Source: Hygrocybe punicea (taxonomy: Eukaryota > Basidiomycota > Agaricomycetes > Agaricales > Hygrophoraceae). Taken from it: a DNA stretch of 64,000 nucleotides. The position numbers were made by a program, and so were the translations under genes. The notes under the pieces are model-generated. The model had not been told where the DNA came from. It was given only the letters and a program-made list of their open reading frames with translations, and made no database searches. The DNA lies in NCBI GenBank assembly GCA_963556145.1, contig OY744468.1, positions 2,604,001 through 2,668,000 of the forward strand, read 5' to 3'. Numbering within the stretch: position 1 is the first letter of the stretch; each line of letters starts with the position of its first letter. Shown piece by piece: positions 43,629 through 55,126 of the stretch.

Positions 43629-46600
43629 ATGTACGCCGACAGAATCCCCTCAAAGAATGCACAATCCAAGGCAATGGAAGCCTCGCTTTCCGTCAACATG
43701 AAAACACTTGAGAAGGCTATCGTAACCTTAATTGGCAATCAGTCTGCTCTAGGAAACACACCGTCCACCTTGGCTGTGATGGTGCATCAAATCTCCCACC
43801 TTGTAACATTGACGGTCAACTTGTCTGCTAGGCCCTGGCAAAGCAATTGGATTATGTGAATCCCACAGGTGAAATCTCACGTAAAGCCCAAACCATCCAA
43901 GAATACCTCTCTGCTGATGGCTCTGCTATGCGTGATGTGGCAAGGTGGACTACTGTGTACCGGAATGACCTCCTGGTAGCGGCTCACTCAATCCTTCACT
44001 ATACCCTGCTCGATAAGCTCATGGACGCTGTTGGGTTGCCTCGTCATCCAAGTTTCAAAGTAATTCGGAGATCAGCGAAACCAGAGATGAGCGAGAAGTT
44101 GACCAAGGTGAGTTCACCATTTACATTTGGGCAGACGTTTTAAGTTGACGTTTGCACACCGTCTTGAAGCTCTACAAATTTCTGAGAGACTGGAGTAAGC
44201 CGATCACGAAGCTTCGTATGACATGCAAAAGTCTATTAATCACGCAACAAGATCAAGAAGTGGTGGGTGTTTCAGCTGTGGCAGTGCTGCAGAAAGTGGT
44301 GTCCAGTATGGACACCATCCCTATCTTTGCAGTCGCTCTCCCAGCACACTTGACACCAGCCCAAAAAGAAGTAGAAATGAACATCCGGATCCTTTACCGT
44401 GCATCTGTCAACCTCGAATCCTCCGACGTCAACCAGATCCTCCTCAATCTAGAGCTTCTTGCATTCTCATTCACGTGGTTTGGCCAGGTATGTGACGTAT
44501 GTCCTATATGAAACGTGTGTCAGATTTTGTACAAAAACAGGGCAACTCATATGTAGACTGCGACTTCACAACATGGGTGGAGAAGCTACAGAGGTTGGGA
44601 TTGCGTTACAATCACATTACACCTGCCGCAAATAAATAATTCACATGGTTTCAGGATGGCCAAGAGTGTTGATCTACTGTTGCAAGACTCATTTGTCAAT
44701 GCCCTCACCACCAAGTCTTTCGGAGGTTTAATGTATGATCGGATGAGAAATCTATTCCACCTAAGCCTCACACTGTCACCCATAATTACTCTTCTCCCAC
44801 GACATTTCAATCATGAATCTCATGCACGGCCATCTCTCATGGCAGTGAGTCCATTATTTGTGCCAACTTGGACGTAGTTGACATAAGGAAAAGATCACGT
44901 TTGCCTTGGGCAATGAAAGGCCTCCATTCCTTGCCAAAACGGAGAGGGCGCTTTGGAGGGCCATTACAAGAATATGTTTAGGATCTTCGGCGATGCAGGA
45001 GCTGAATGTATTCCTCCAAGAATACGATTTGTTGGAGGACAGCGTCCAGGGAACGGAACAGGACTTCAGTTGGTTTTGTTTTGACAGTATGCCGCCTGTC
45101 TCTACATTTATCGCTGGGACTGACAACAGATGTTGCAAGATAAGGAAGTGGATGACCTGACCAACTCTGCTAGTCAGCTTACGGTGGCAACGAAACAAAA
45201 TGTTCCAACAGACCCCAAGGCAAAGAATGACAAGCCTGCATCAGGCAACCCTCTGTCCAGCGATGATGAACCGCTTCAATTAAAATTAACAAGGAAGAAG
45301 AGGGGTGGACCATCGAAGGAGCTTGCTTCAGGTGGACAGAGCTCCATGTTGACCCGAAGCCAGGCCAAAATGTTGGACAAGGTTGGGGACTCTTCGAAAG
45401 GCAAGGAGAAGCAGAAGGCAGAGAAAGTCCAGAAGGAAGAGAAAGTCGTGGTTGCGCCGGGGAGGTCCTATCAGAGGAAGAAAAGATCCACTCGCTGGTC
45501 GACAAGAAGTTATCCCAAGTCCAAGAAATGTGATGATCTTGAGGATGAAGATGACGATGATGACAAGGATGACTATAAGAAAGCGCCAGAGAAAGTGAAC
45601 GTGATCATCGACCTTACCGGAGATGTAAGTGATTCAAGAATGTGTCATTTGTCATGAATGAATATTTTGATAGGATTATGGGGAACCTGATTTGCTCAGC
45701 CATCCAGCACCCATTGTGTGTCTTTTGTTGTTTGATAACGTGCCACCCCACTGATGATTCATAAAGCGAGCATCAGAGGGTGTTCATCTCACGATGTATG
45801 ATGGTGACGCTGTACACGAACCCGTTGAACATGTGCACTATTCACCATCCGTCGTTGTACGTTGATGTCTGATTTTTGTACCGTTTGATTGTTAACTGGT
45901 AAGCACGATACAGGCAAAAGTGGAACATGCATTGTTGCGGGAAACATATGAAATGATCCAATCCAGTTACATTGATGGGGTTCCTCCACATCGGCTGCCC
46001 AGTGCAAGAGAACAAATGTATGATCCTCATGCATCATGTGTGTTCGTGGTGGAATGGAACATCTTCAAGTCGATGGATGCTGCAACAATTCAAGGAATCT
46101 TTCATCATCGTCACATCCTCGTGCTCAATGCCCCTGTAGAAACAGTGGAGTTTGATAGGGAAGGTTTGGAGACATTGGGGTCTTTGTCGTCCATTCGTTC
46201 AGTGCAAGGTCCGTTTCCGGAGCGATGTCTGGGCATAGCGACTAAAGTGCCTTTGTTAGTTGCTGAATTGCGATTGGTGCCTAATATCGAGAATATGAAC
46301 AAACCTGGCACATTGGAGACATTATATCAGCTTGCGCTTGACCCTGACAATGAAAGGGTTTTCAATTTGCTTGACCTTCCCATGGGTCATATGACGTTGG
46401 ACCCACCTCCAAAATTTCGGTGAGCAACCTTGTTTCGAAGATCGAACACAAGATTTACCTGTCTATTCGTGAAAAGGTCCTTTTCATCATCTGAGGTTGC
46501 TTGGCACGAAACCCGCAGCCGACCGGGGTTTGTCCGCGAGCAGCCTTTAAACGACGATTTGGCTTGGGGAACGGCAGTGACAGCTCGAGCCATTTCTTGG

Positions 46601-48593
46601 ACACACGTAGATGATGATGGCTTTGGCACGGTGGTTATTGTCAGGACTGGCGCAAAGTACTGGGTCCTCATGAGGCCTCGAAGGGATGCCGAATGGGATC
46701 GCAAGGCGGGCAATCTTGCGACTAACAAGGCCTATCCTCAGGAGTGGGAGCCGAGAAAACATGGTGGGAAAGGCTTGTGGGAAGCAGAAGGATTACTGCT
46801 CACAAAGGGTTCAGTGCTGTAAGTGGGAATATATTTTGTGGCAACTCGGATGTGTGCTGAAACACACAGTTACATGAGGCCGTGCACCCCACATTATGTC
46901 CTCAGTGTGGAGCACTCCATTGTGAATGGGCGTCATCTCTATGCGACGTCAACTATACGGGATACCTGTTATGGGATTATCCATACTTTCATGATGAGTC
47001 ATACCATCACAAACGCGGAGCATAATGTGACACGTACATTTCTGCGCCGACTTCTCACCATGTGGATGGAGTACTTCACGGGGAACCACGAATCATCATG
47101 TGAGCTACTTTGGGTGAGGTTTACAAATTCCTGAAGATTAAAATGCTCACTGCACAGCTACTGTCTTCACCAAGTCTCATATGCCCAAGATCGAAACCGA
47201 AGACGGCTTCCTCGACCTTGTGATTGTGGGAAACCTGATCGAGCTTGCGGATATCATCAACAGGAAGTTCTACACCCATACCATATCGGCTGACATTCAT
47301 GAGGAACAGAATATTGCACGATGCAGATATAGACGTTTCCAAATCTGGTTTGCGGAACATTTTGTTGTCTTCATGGAAGACCACTGGATCAGCCCCTCTT
47401 ACATTTTCCAACGAAGTCTTTTGAAACTATCTGCTGCAATTGTTGGGTATAAATGGGACAAGGATGGGGTTGTGAAGGCACCAGCACATTGCACAGCCAA
47501 AGCTGTTGAGTCAGCGGTCCGCCGACATTTTCAAAACGATTGGCCAGATTTGGTGCCAAAGCTGAATGAGCTGCTTCAGATCCCACCATCGGAATTCTTC
47601 TGGACCGGCCCCAAAATACACATTCAGACCCGTCCAGTGGAACCCATCAGTCCCATTCTTGTTGAATGCTTAGATTTTCCACCTCATCCAATCCTGCTCG
47701 TCAACGCAACTACCGGTGAAGGCGAGGTACAGGATGACACAGATACACGGGAAAAGGCAAAAGACAATGAGCGTGACAAAGGGGAGGGCACCGATGGTGA
47801 GGAAGAGGTGGATGATCCATCTACAAAGGTGGGAGATTTAGTGGATGCAGCTGGCGAAGAGGTAACCACAGAGGAAAACCAGGATCCACCTGCAACGGTT
47901 GGATGTTCAAACGACATGGCTGTGGACACTGAGAGGGAAGAGGATCCACCTGTAATGGTGGGAAATTCAGCCGACGTGGCTGGGGAAGATGCGGGAGAAG
48001 AAATGGACGTCGCTGGCCCGAATGAGGAGGATCCACCTGAGCAGGTGGGAAATTCAAATGACGCAGCTTCGTGGAATGAGGACGGTCTAATCATGCCCCT
48101 GGGTATGTCAAATGAGGAAGATGTAGACCGTGACGAGGGGAAGCAGCAGGAAAAGAAGGGGGGGGAGGAGGGCGCGGTGCAGGGCAAGGGGGTGGAGGCG
48201 GGGGAGGTGCAGGAGGAGGGGGAGGAGGACGAGGGGGAGGAGGAGGAGGACAGGGAGCTGCAGGTGGAGGAGGAGGAGCTGCAGGAGGAGGGGGAGGAGG
48301 AGGAGGAGGAGGAGGGGAAGCTGCAGGAAGAGGAGGAGGAGACAGATGGGGATGGGGCAGAGGAGGAGGACGAAGAGGAGGAAGATCGAAATGAGATGGT
48401 GGGGAAGTTAAATGCCCAGAGTGTGGACAGTGACGAGGGAGAGGATGACGATCAAATGGACATCTCATCTGGCAGTGATGCAGTGTATAATGATTTCGAT
48501 GGATCACCCCAACCCCCGACACCCCCTGTGAAACGTCCTCGGAGGGAAGACTCGGGTACAATAAATTGCCTCAACAGCTTGTATATACACTGA
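43629..48593 (+). CDS. JmjC-like 2-oxoglutarate/Fe(II) oxygenase with acidic tail (multi-exon)
   Basis: The N-terminal half (43629-45130) is helical and unrecognised, with a possible frameshift near 43830. Next come a basic/acidic linker (RKKRGGPSKE, TRSQAKMLDK, DDDDKDDYKK) and an oxygenase-like core: WGTAVTARAISWTHVDDDGF with HxD (46604-46612), TGAKYWVLMRP (a Lys that could bind 2-oxoglutarate), and after an intron MRPCTPHYVLSVEHS with the distal His (46892-46894), then YGIIHTFMMSHTITN. The tail holds degenerate repeats (DPPATVGCSND, DPPVMVGNSAD, DPPEQVGNSND), long Glu runs and a nuclear-localisation-like PPVKRPRRED. The role would be oxidation of protein or nucleic acid in the nucleus. It may be cargo of the KDZ element. 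Exon borders are approximate, and it could be two genes. Confidence 0.55.
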
Positions 48594-49080
48594 TATGATC
48601 ATTCACACAGATTCACCAATACGTTCCACAGACCTGAAACGCCGTCGTAAGTAGCCGGGAGGATCATATCATTCATACTGCTTCCTACTCATGTATATTC
48701 CTGACATCGCAATGCATCATCTGCCTCCTCTGCTGTTAAATGTATTCCTTGTAATAAACACCGAACCATTGAGAGGCATGGGTAGAGGAAAATGTTATGT
48801 CACGTTGGGCCTTGCACAAGTGACATGTCACAAGTGTTATGTCACGTTGGGTCATCCAAACGTGACATAACACTGGTGACATGTGACGTTGGACCGTCTT
48901 GACACAAGTATTATATATTTATGATTTATTCCACATATCACCTTTTTAGGCACATTCAACAAAGCCTATTTCCGCCGTGTAGAACGTCGCAAGGGTTGAC
49001 TGCTTGTGGTAATGCAAATTGTGAGCTGCATCCCCACCTTTGAAATGGGATAGCTTTACCTCGCATTTTTACCAGCATTT
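48594..49080. other. Intergenic, palindrome-rich region
   Basis: No gene. 48780-48920 carries overlapping inverted repeats built from TGTTATGTCACGTTGG and CCAAACGTGACATAACA, plus GTGACATGTCAC. This could be a transposon end or a regulatory array; no partner end was found. Confidence 0.45.
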
Positions 49081-49502
49081 CTTGAGCTGTCCAACTTCCC
49101 TGGGCGTCTTTGTTGTGCAACATCACTCTCCCGTGCCTCGTTTGTCTCCCTCTCCCGCGCCTCTCATGCCTCCCTCTCCTGGGCGTCTCGTGCCTCTTTC
49201 TTCCTGGCCTCCTCCCGGCCCTTTCGTGCGTCCCTCTCCTGTGCCTCTCATGCCTCCCGTTCCGCCCTCTCCCGCGCCTCTCGTGCCTCCCTGTCCTGTG
49301 CCTCTCGTGCCTCGTGTGCCTCCCCTTCAGCCCTCTCCCGCGCCTCTCGTGCCTCCCTCTCCTGGGCCTCTCGCGTCTCCCACTCTTGTACTTCTTGTAA
49401 CTGTCTTGCCATCTCTCGGTTCTGTGCTGCTACCCGTTCTGCTTGCTCCTTTTGCTTTGCTTGTCTCTCCGTCTTCTTTTTCGTCCACAGAAGCTTCAAC
49501 GT

Positions 49503-49670
49503 TGGAGTAGTGGGACCTGCCAGTCACGTGACCAGGTTCCCACGGTTGACCTAGTTAGTAGCCTTCCCGATGTAGTAGTCAGTCCATCATCCTGTCCATC
49601 ATCCTATCCATCCCATCTTACCTCTCGAGTCCTGCGTGAGCCCCTGGAGAGGTACCTCGGTACCTCTCCA
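49503..49670 (+). repeat. 5' LTR of mini-element
   Basis: 168 bp. It contains AGTCACGTGACC (CACGTG at 49525-49530) and an extra CATCATCCTGTC unit compared with the 3' copy. Confidence 0.88.
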
Positions 49671-49879
49671 TCGTGGTGATGAGAGTGTTCTTCGACCCAC
49701 GCATCTCTTTTTCTCATCGTTTTCCCACTTCTTACATTTTTTCTCATGAGACAACTTTTTCTGGCCTCACCACCCCCCGAATTTTCACTTTCCCTAGACC
49801 CAGCTATGTCCACACGACCCCCCGCAACTTCGTTCGACGTTCCGGAGCCCCGCGTTCCCCATCAGGATCCCACATAGCC

Positions 49880-50800
49880 CGCTACTGCGAGTTTTGGACA
49901 ACCCAACGAAAATCGCATCGCCGCCTCGTGGACCCCGTTTTCTTTTCATGCACCCCGGACCCAAAATGCACACGTTCGACTCCCCGCACCCTCGGCTCAT
50001 CTGCCAGAACCCCCCGTCGCGCCTCGTCGTCTTAAACGAACCGCCCCGCACCTTTTGGTCGCCCCATGGATCTGCCACGTCACCATTGTTAGACCCCCCA
50101 TTTCTCGTCACCCCCACCCCTACACGGACCCATTCGACTTCCCGCATGCTCGTTCCACCGGCCAGGACCCCCCCGTTCCCCTCCATTTTGCCAAACGAAC
50201 CCCCACCGTCGTTTTCGGACACCCAAGCCACGCGCGGCCCTGTTCTGCCAGCACAACCGGCCCAGACCAACTCACCAAACTCGCGGCCCACCCCCCAGAG
50301 CACCCTGCATCTCGTTAACGCCCCGAACGAGTCCCCACCGCCATTTTTGGTCGCACCATGGATCCGTCGCGCCCACCCGTTGGACCCCCGTTCTTTCGTG
50401 TACCCCAGCCCCACACGGACCCATTCGACCTCCCGTACCCTCGTTCCACCGGCCAGGACCCCCCGTTCCCCTCCATTGCACCAAACGAGCCCCCACCGTC
50501 GTTTTCAGACACCCGGGCCACGCGCCACGTCACCATCGCGTGGCCCCATTCTACCAACATACCCAGCCCCAGACCAAATCACGAAGCTCGCGGCACACCC
50601 GCTCACCATCCCGGAGCACCCCACCTCACTCCAATACCGCGAATGGACCGTCCCCGCCGTTCCCAGACCCCCACCGCGTCCCGCCACGTCACCACCCCCC
50701 GGCCAGTTCCTAACACCATACCTGGCCCTGCGAACCCTCGTTCAGCTCCCTGCAGCATCGTTCTCGACCTGGACGAGCCACCCCGATCTCTTCGCGTGAT
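49880..50800 (+). repeat. ~300-bp degenerate direct repeats inside the mini-element
   Basis: Blocks containing CACGGACCCATTCGAC, CTCGTTCCACCGGCCAGGAC and CCCCACCGTCGTTTT recur near 50115 and 50415, with a weaker copy near 49970. The long Pro/Ser-rich ORF (49894-50799) follows from the C-rich composition. Confidence 0.75.
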
Positions 50801-51314
50801 ACGCCAACCCCCTCCGCGTCGGGATACTATGCCTCGTTAAGTACAACCCTATGCCCCATCAGTATTATAGCTTTTATTATAGCCTCATCCCCTGTTCCCC
50901 CGGATGTCAATCACAGTCTACCTACAAGCCGTCACTACACTACGTTCATGCACCCGTTTACCCGATCTCCACCAATACAGTTATATTTTGGACCACCTTC
51001 ACCTTCACACTGCACTAAGTACTTGCTAGGACGATTCGAGGGATCTTTGGCCTTGCGTTGTGAGCCTGAACCCTTGCGAGGGAGGCATTCGAAGAGTATT
51101 GAGTTTGAGGAGAGTCTTGTAGAGTCTGGTCATCTACCGCCCCCTGTGCGAGGACAACTTCCCGCTTCACGATATAAGGCCCCGGCCTTGAGTCAAGGCA
51201 TTCTGAGGGACTGGGAGTTGTGGCTTTAGAGTTTTTTGGTCAGTTTCTGTTTGTTTTGTGTTCTTTTCTGTAGCAGTTGGTGACGAGGGTGTCGCCATGA
51301 GGAAAAGGGGCACT

Positions 51315-51470
51315 TGGAGTAGTGTGACCTGCCAGTCACGTGACCAGGTTCCCACGGTTGACCTAGTTAGTAGCCTTCCTGATGTAGTAGTCAGTCCATC
51401 ATCCTATCCATCCCATCTTACCTCTCGAGTCCTGCGTGAGCCCCCAGAGAGGTACCTCGGTACCTCTCCA
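51315..51470 (+). repeat. 3' LTR of mini-element
   Basis: 156 bp direct copy with CACGTG at 51337-51342, preceded by the polypurine tract. Confidence 0.88.
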
Positions 51471-53214
51471 ACGTCGATGTATCGTCATCCATCTCGCTGT
51501 CGCCACCACGTCCATCAAAGCTACCACTACTTGCACTCTCGTCACTCCAACTATCGTCGCCCTCTTCGCTACTGACTGCTTTCTGTTTTCCCTTGCTGGA
51601 ATTGGCTGCATTTTCTGTTTTCTTCTTGGGGTGGACTGTCTTTAATGCTGGAACATTCGATTTGGATCTGCGAGGTCCGATAGCATTCGATTGTGCAGCT
51701 CCCATAGCACTCGATTGTGCAGCTCCGGCAAGAATAGATGTCGTTTCCCTACTGGAGTTTGATGGCGCCGAACGATCGGTCCTGGCCAAAGCAGCAGCAG
51801 CATGGAACTTCTTCTTTTTTTGCACGAATGCATTTGGTGCTCGCTGGTCGGTCTTCAGGACGGTTTTAAATCGGAATGGTTTTTCACCGAGTTTCTGCTG
51901 TTGCAACCAAAATTGTTGGACGGTCCGAAGTTCATCGAGTTTCATTTTCCACGGTTCCCGTAGTTCTACGTGAGAGGGAAAGTAGATGTCCTTGATGTAT
52001 TGGTTTCAATTTTGTCCAATTTTTCCCCATGGAACAGCGACGACGCTGTTGTTGCACATCTGACCTTCAAATGAATATGAGTACAGTAAGCTTGGCCAAC
52101 GTCGAGGTATGTACAATATGACATGGTCATCAGTGATCTAAACATGTTTCTTACATCGACCAATGACATAGTTGACACATTCGGTACCATAGGAAAACCG
52201 TCCTCATCGATCTCAAGCTTGAACGGCAGGCTTTTGTCATATCTGGTCGTTGGACCACCATCATCGTCTTCACTGTCGGTCTTCGCTCCATCGGATTCAT
52301 CTGGAACACATTACATGGGAAAGATGGAACAATGGCTAATCGTACCGTCATGATTAAAAAGGGACCCCAAATGTTCATCCCATTTGGTCCAAATGTCATC
52401 CCCGTTATTTTTGAAGATGCCGATGAACTTCTTGTGTACCGGGGCCGGTGTCTCGAACCTCACAGGAAGGGAAGATAAGTACATGATTGACACAAAGCAG
52501 GAATTGACCCACTTTCCTTTGGTTACAGTCCCATCTTCATCTTCATATCCCACCAACATGAATATTTTTACTCCCATCTGCTCATCTATGTCCTTCATAA
52601 ACTTCATCGCCGTCTTACCGAAATCTTTTGCTGCTCGGCTGGATAAGGTAGAAGATTAGCATCATGCAGACAAAAGAAGATTATTAGTACCGTCGTTTGA
52701 CTTCCAAGGGTGGACCTTGCTGGTTCCAGGCGTCGGCAAGAGCTTCAAATTCTTGTTTTTTCTCTTCGGTCAAGGAACCGTAAATATCACTCCACACTTT
52801 GCCATAGCGCTTGATGTAGCCGGGCTTTCCTCCGGTTTCTCCAGACAGCTCCACCGTCCTAGCGTCGATTTCCTTGGTCATCTTTTCTCTTGTAACCAAC
52901 CTTGCATTCCACTTCTTTGTATATTTCGGAGCATCCTCAGTGTCGCTCTCCAATTTTGACCGATGATTGTGGTACCAAGTTTGAATTTTCTGTATTCATG
53001 GTATAATGCTGTTAGGCTTATCTGAAGGGTAGTATTAGAATATACAGACCTGTTGCATATTTGGGGGCCATTGTGTGTTGGTTTGTTGTGCCGATTTTTT
53101 TAAAAGTTTCCTGATCCCTTTCAGGACACGAATACGATCTTCACCAGTGGATCTCCTAAAATCAGGATAACCGTCCTCGAGGATCTTAGTAAATTCTGGG
53201 GTGATCCACTTCAT

Positions 53215-53564
53215 TTAGGCAAAAACTGAGGAGAATGAAGGCAAATGTCGTTGTCTGGAACAAAGGCAGAACGTCATTGTCCGGAACAATGGAAGAATGC
53301 CTCGTGGTGAACATGAGGTGATGACAAATCACGTGATTGATGGCAACAAATAGCAATGTGGATTACAAGTAGATGACTCAGGGGATTGCAAGTCGGTGCA
53401 GGAGGTGATTAGGAGAATATGATGAATTGTGAATATTGATAAATTCCAGAACACAAGGATAGAGGAGCAAGTACCAAATCTGTGGCACATGGCAAGGGGT
53501 GGGTAAGAGTCCAAAGATGTAAGGTGGGTATGTTCAGAGCAGGCTGAATGAACAGATACAACCC
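53215..53564. other. Intergenic gap
   Basis: Upstream region of the 53214 gene, with short GGAACAA direct repeats near 53257 and 53281 and AATCACGTGATT at 53327-53338. No ORF supported. Confidence 0.4.
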
Positions 53565-54165
53565 ACCTGTTGCATTTGTGGCAACACTGTTCCATGGCCA
53601 GCCAAAATACCCAGACCTGTCGGCCAATCCACGTTCCATGGCCAGCCGAAATACCCAGCCAGGTCGGCCAATCCATGTTCCATGGCCAGCTGAAATACCC
53701 AGACCCGTCGGCCAATCCACCTTTCATGGCCAGCCAAGATACGTAGTCTGGTCGGCCAATCCATGTTCCATGGTCAGCCGACATACACAGGGTAGTTGGC
53801 CAATCCATGTTCCATGGCCAGCCAAGATACGTAGTCCGGTCGGCCAATCCACATTCCATGGCCAGCCGAAATACCCAGCCAGGTTGGCCAATCCATGTTC
53901 CATGGCCAGCTGAAATACCCAGACCCATCGGCCAATCCACCTTTCATGGCCAGCCAAGATACCCAGCACAGTTGGCCAATCCATGTTCCATGGCCAGCCA
54001 ATATATCCCTCTGCTTCAGCCAACCCATGCTTCTCTGAACATGGAACCCTCGGCCAAGCCATCTGCCCTGGAGAAAGATATTGGTCGGCCGAGATAAGCC
54101 AGCCCACTTGGAGTGGGAATTGTCCATCTCGGCTGACCCATGTATCATGGAAAAGATATGCTGAA
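53565..54165 (-). mobile_element. Second copy of repeat element F (inverted, short)
   Basis: On the minus strand the same leader (CAGCATATCTTTTCC, CAATTCCCACTCCAAGTGGG) is followed by about nine 44-bp units (GGCCATGGAACATGGATTGG type). It interrupts the Gypsy reading frame near 54180. The array ends abruptly near 53590 at GTGTTGCCACAAATG, so this copy is either shorter or truncated. Confidence 0.8.
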
Positions 54166-54179
54166 AGGGCTCCCGTGCA

Positions 54180-54935
54180 TATTGCGAGCTGGACGGTGGC
54201 CGCCGGGGCCATATAATCGTCAAAAGAAGGCTTTTGCATGAGTGAGGTAAAATCTGGGCATTTTTCGTGAGCGGGGTGCCTAGTACACACCGTGCAACCT
54301 GGCCATTCTACTTCCCCTTTGTCACCTGCCTCGTATCCGTCATGATCTGTATGCTCAGACGGGTCGCAGCTGATGTCGAGGGCAGAATGGTGAATGTTGT
54401 TGGTGGGGGCCGTTGAGTGGACTTCGGATCCCCGGAAATGAAAGAAATTGTTGTCCGTGGTCGTGGAAAGGTCCGTGGTACCGTCTACGAGGGTCGAGGC
54501 ATTTTCCGGAGGCATGGTAGTAGTTGGGGAGGGGCGTCTACGGCCACGCTCCGTGTACTGTAGTGGAAGTCGTTTGTCAGTGAACAGATGAAGTGGGATC
54601 CTTCCCACCTCGTAGTCCCATTCCCAGCCTTCAATTGGGCTCCAACTGCGCGCCTCGTCGTCGATCAACGACGATTCGCGGTCATCCTCGCCAGTGAGCG
54701 TGATAGCGGGGACAGAAGAGCCAACCGTGGGAATCCGCGTGACCGGTAAGTTAACAGGGTGACGGGGCGGTTCTAAGGGCGGAATAATGTCTCCATGGCA
54801 CGTGCGAGGGTCACGAGTGGTCACTGGGAAAGAATAAAAATCCTCTATGTAAGGAGGAGGGACAGGGGGAGGAGAAAAGTTCTCCTCAGTAGAAGGGTTA
54901 GCAAATGGGTAAAATTGAAAAACTAAATGTCCCAT
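54180..54935 (-). pseudogene. Gypsy polyprotein segment downstream of protease
   Basis: An open frame starting MGHLVFQFYPFANPSTEENF continues with Pro/Ser/Asp-rich sequence, IEGWEWDYEVGRIPLHLF and a CTVCTRHPAHEKC motif. It lies just after the gag-protease region and looks like the low-complexity linker found between protease and RT in some basidiomycete Gypsy elements. Element F cuts it off, and no RT, RNase H or integrase follows. Confidence 0.5.
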
Positions 54936-55126
54936 CCTTAAAGAGGGGGGACACTTGGAGAATTTATTGTAGCTAGAGAGGCATTTAATAAAATTCTGTG
55001 CTTAAAAGGGACACCAAGGGAATCAATCCCCGGAGAAAGCCTATATCCTACAGTGGCAGCAATCAAAAATTTACTTAAATGGGGAGATTGGTAATCAAGG
55101 GAATTTCCCAAAAAGGAAGTGATAAG

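Larger units (their letters stand above)
49503..51470 (+). mobile_element. Short non-autonomous LTR element (1,968 bp)
   Basis: Direct LTRs of 168 bp (49503-49670) and 156 bp (51315-51470) differ mainly by a 12-bp duplication. They begin TGGAGTAGTG and end GGTACCTCTCCA and are bounded by ACGT (49499-49502 and 51471-51474). The purine tract GAGGAAAAGGGG precedes the 3' LTR, so the element reads on plus. The interior is C-rich with three degenerate direct repeats of about 300 bp and no reverse transcriptase, as in TRIM/LARD-type elements. Each LTR carries CACGTG and a near-perfect palindrome around GGTACCTCGGTACC. Confidence 0.88.
49090..53214 (-). pseudogene. Large repeat-associated nuclear-type protein, split by LTR mini-element
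   Basis: The start at 53214 gives MKWITPEFTKILEDGYPDFR. Later exons read KYTKKWNARLVTREKMTKEI, GKVWSDIYGSLTEEKKQEFE and FMKDIDEQMGVKIFMLVGYE, then basic and Ser/Asp-rich stretches. After removal of the 1,968-bp LTR element the frame runs from DDDTSTL into KLLWTKKKTERQAKQKEQ and an EREAREARERA-type charged tail (49100-49480), probably a long single alpha-helix. I know similar proteins only as expanded, uncharacterised basidiomycete families near transposons. CACGTG lies about 115 bp upstream (53330-53335). No function can be assigned. Confidence 0.6.

Noticed and set aside
48130..48411. Arg-rich ORF in another frame of the acidic tail
   Set aside because: It is a shadow of the Glu-rich GAGGAG repeat of the JmjC-like gene.
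53340..53560. 3' LTR of the Gypsy element
   Set aside because: No second copy of the 58276-60676 LTR tips was found left of the gag-protease region.
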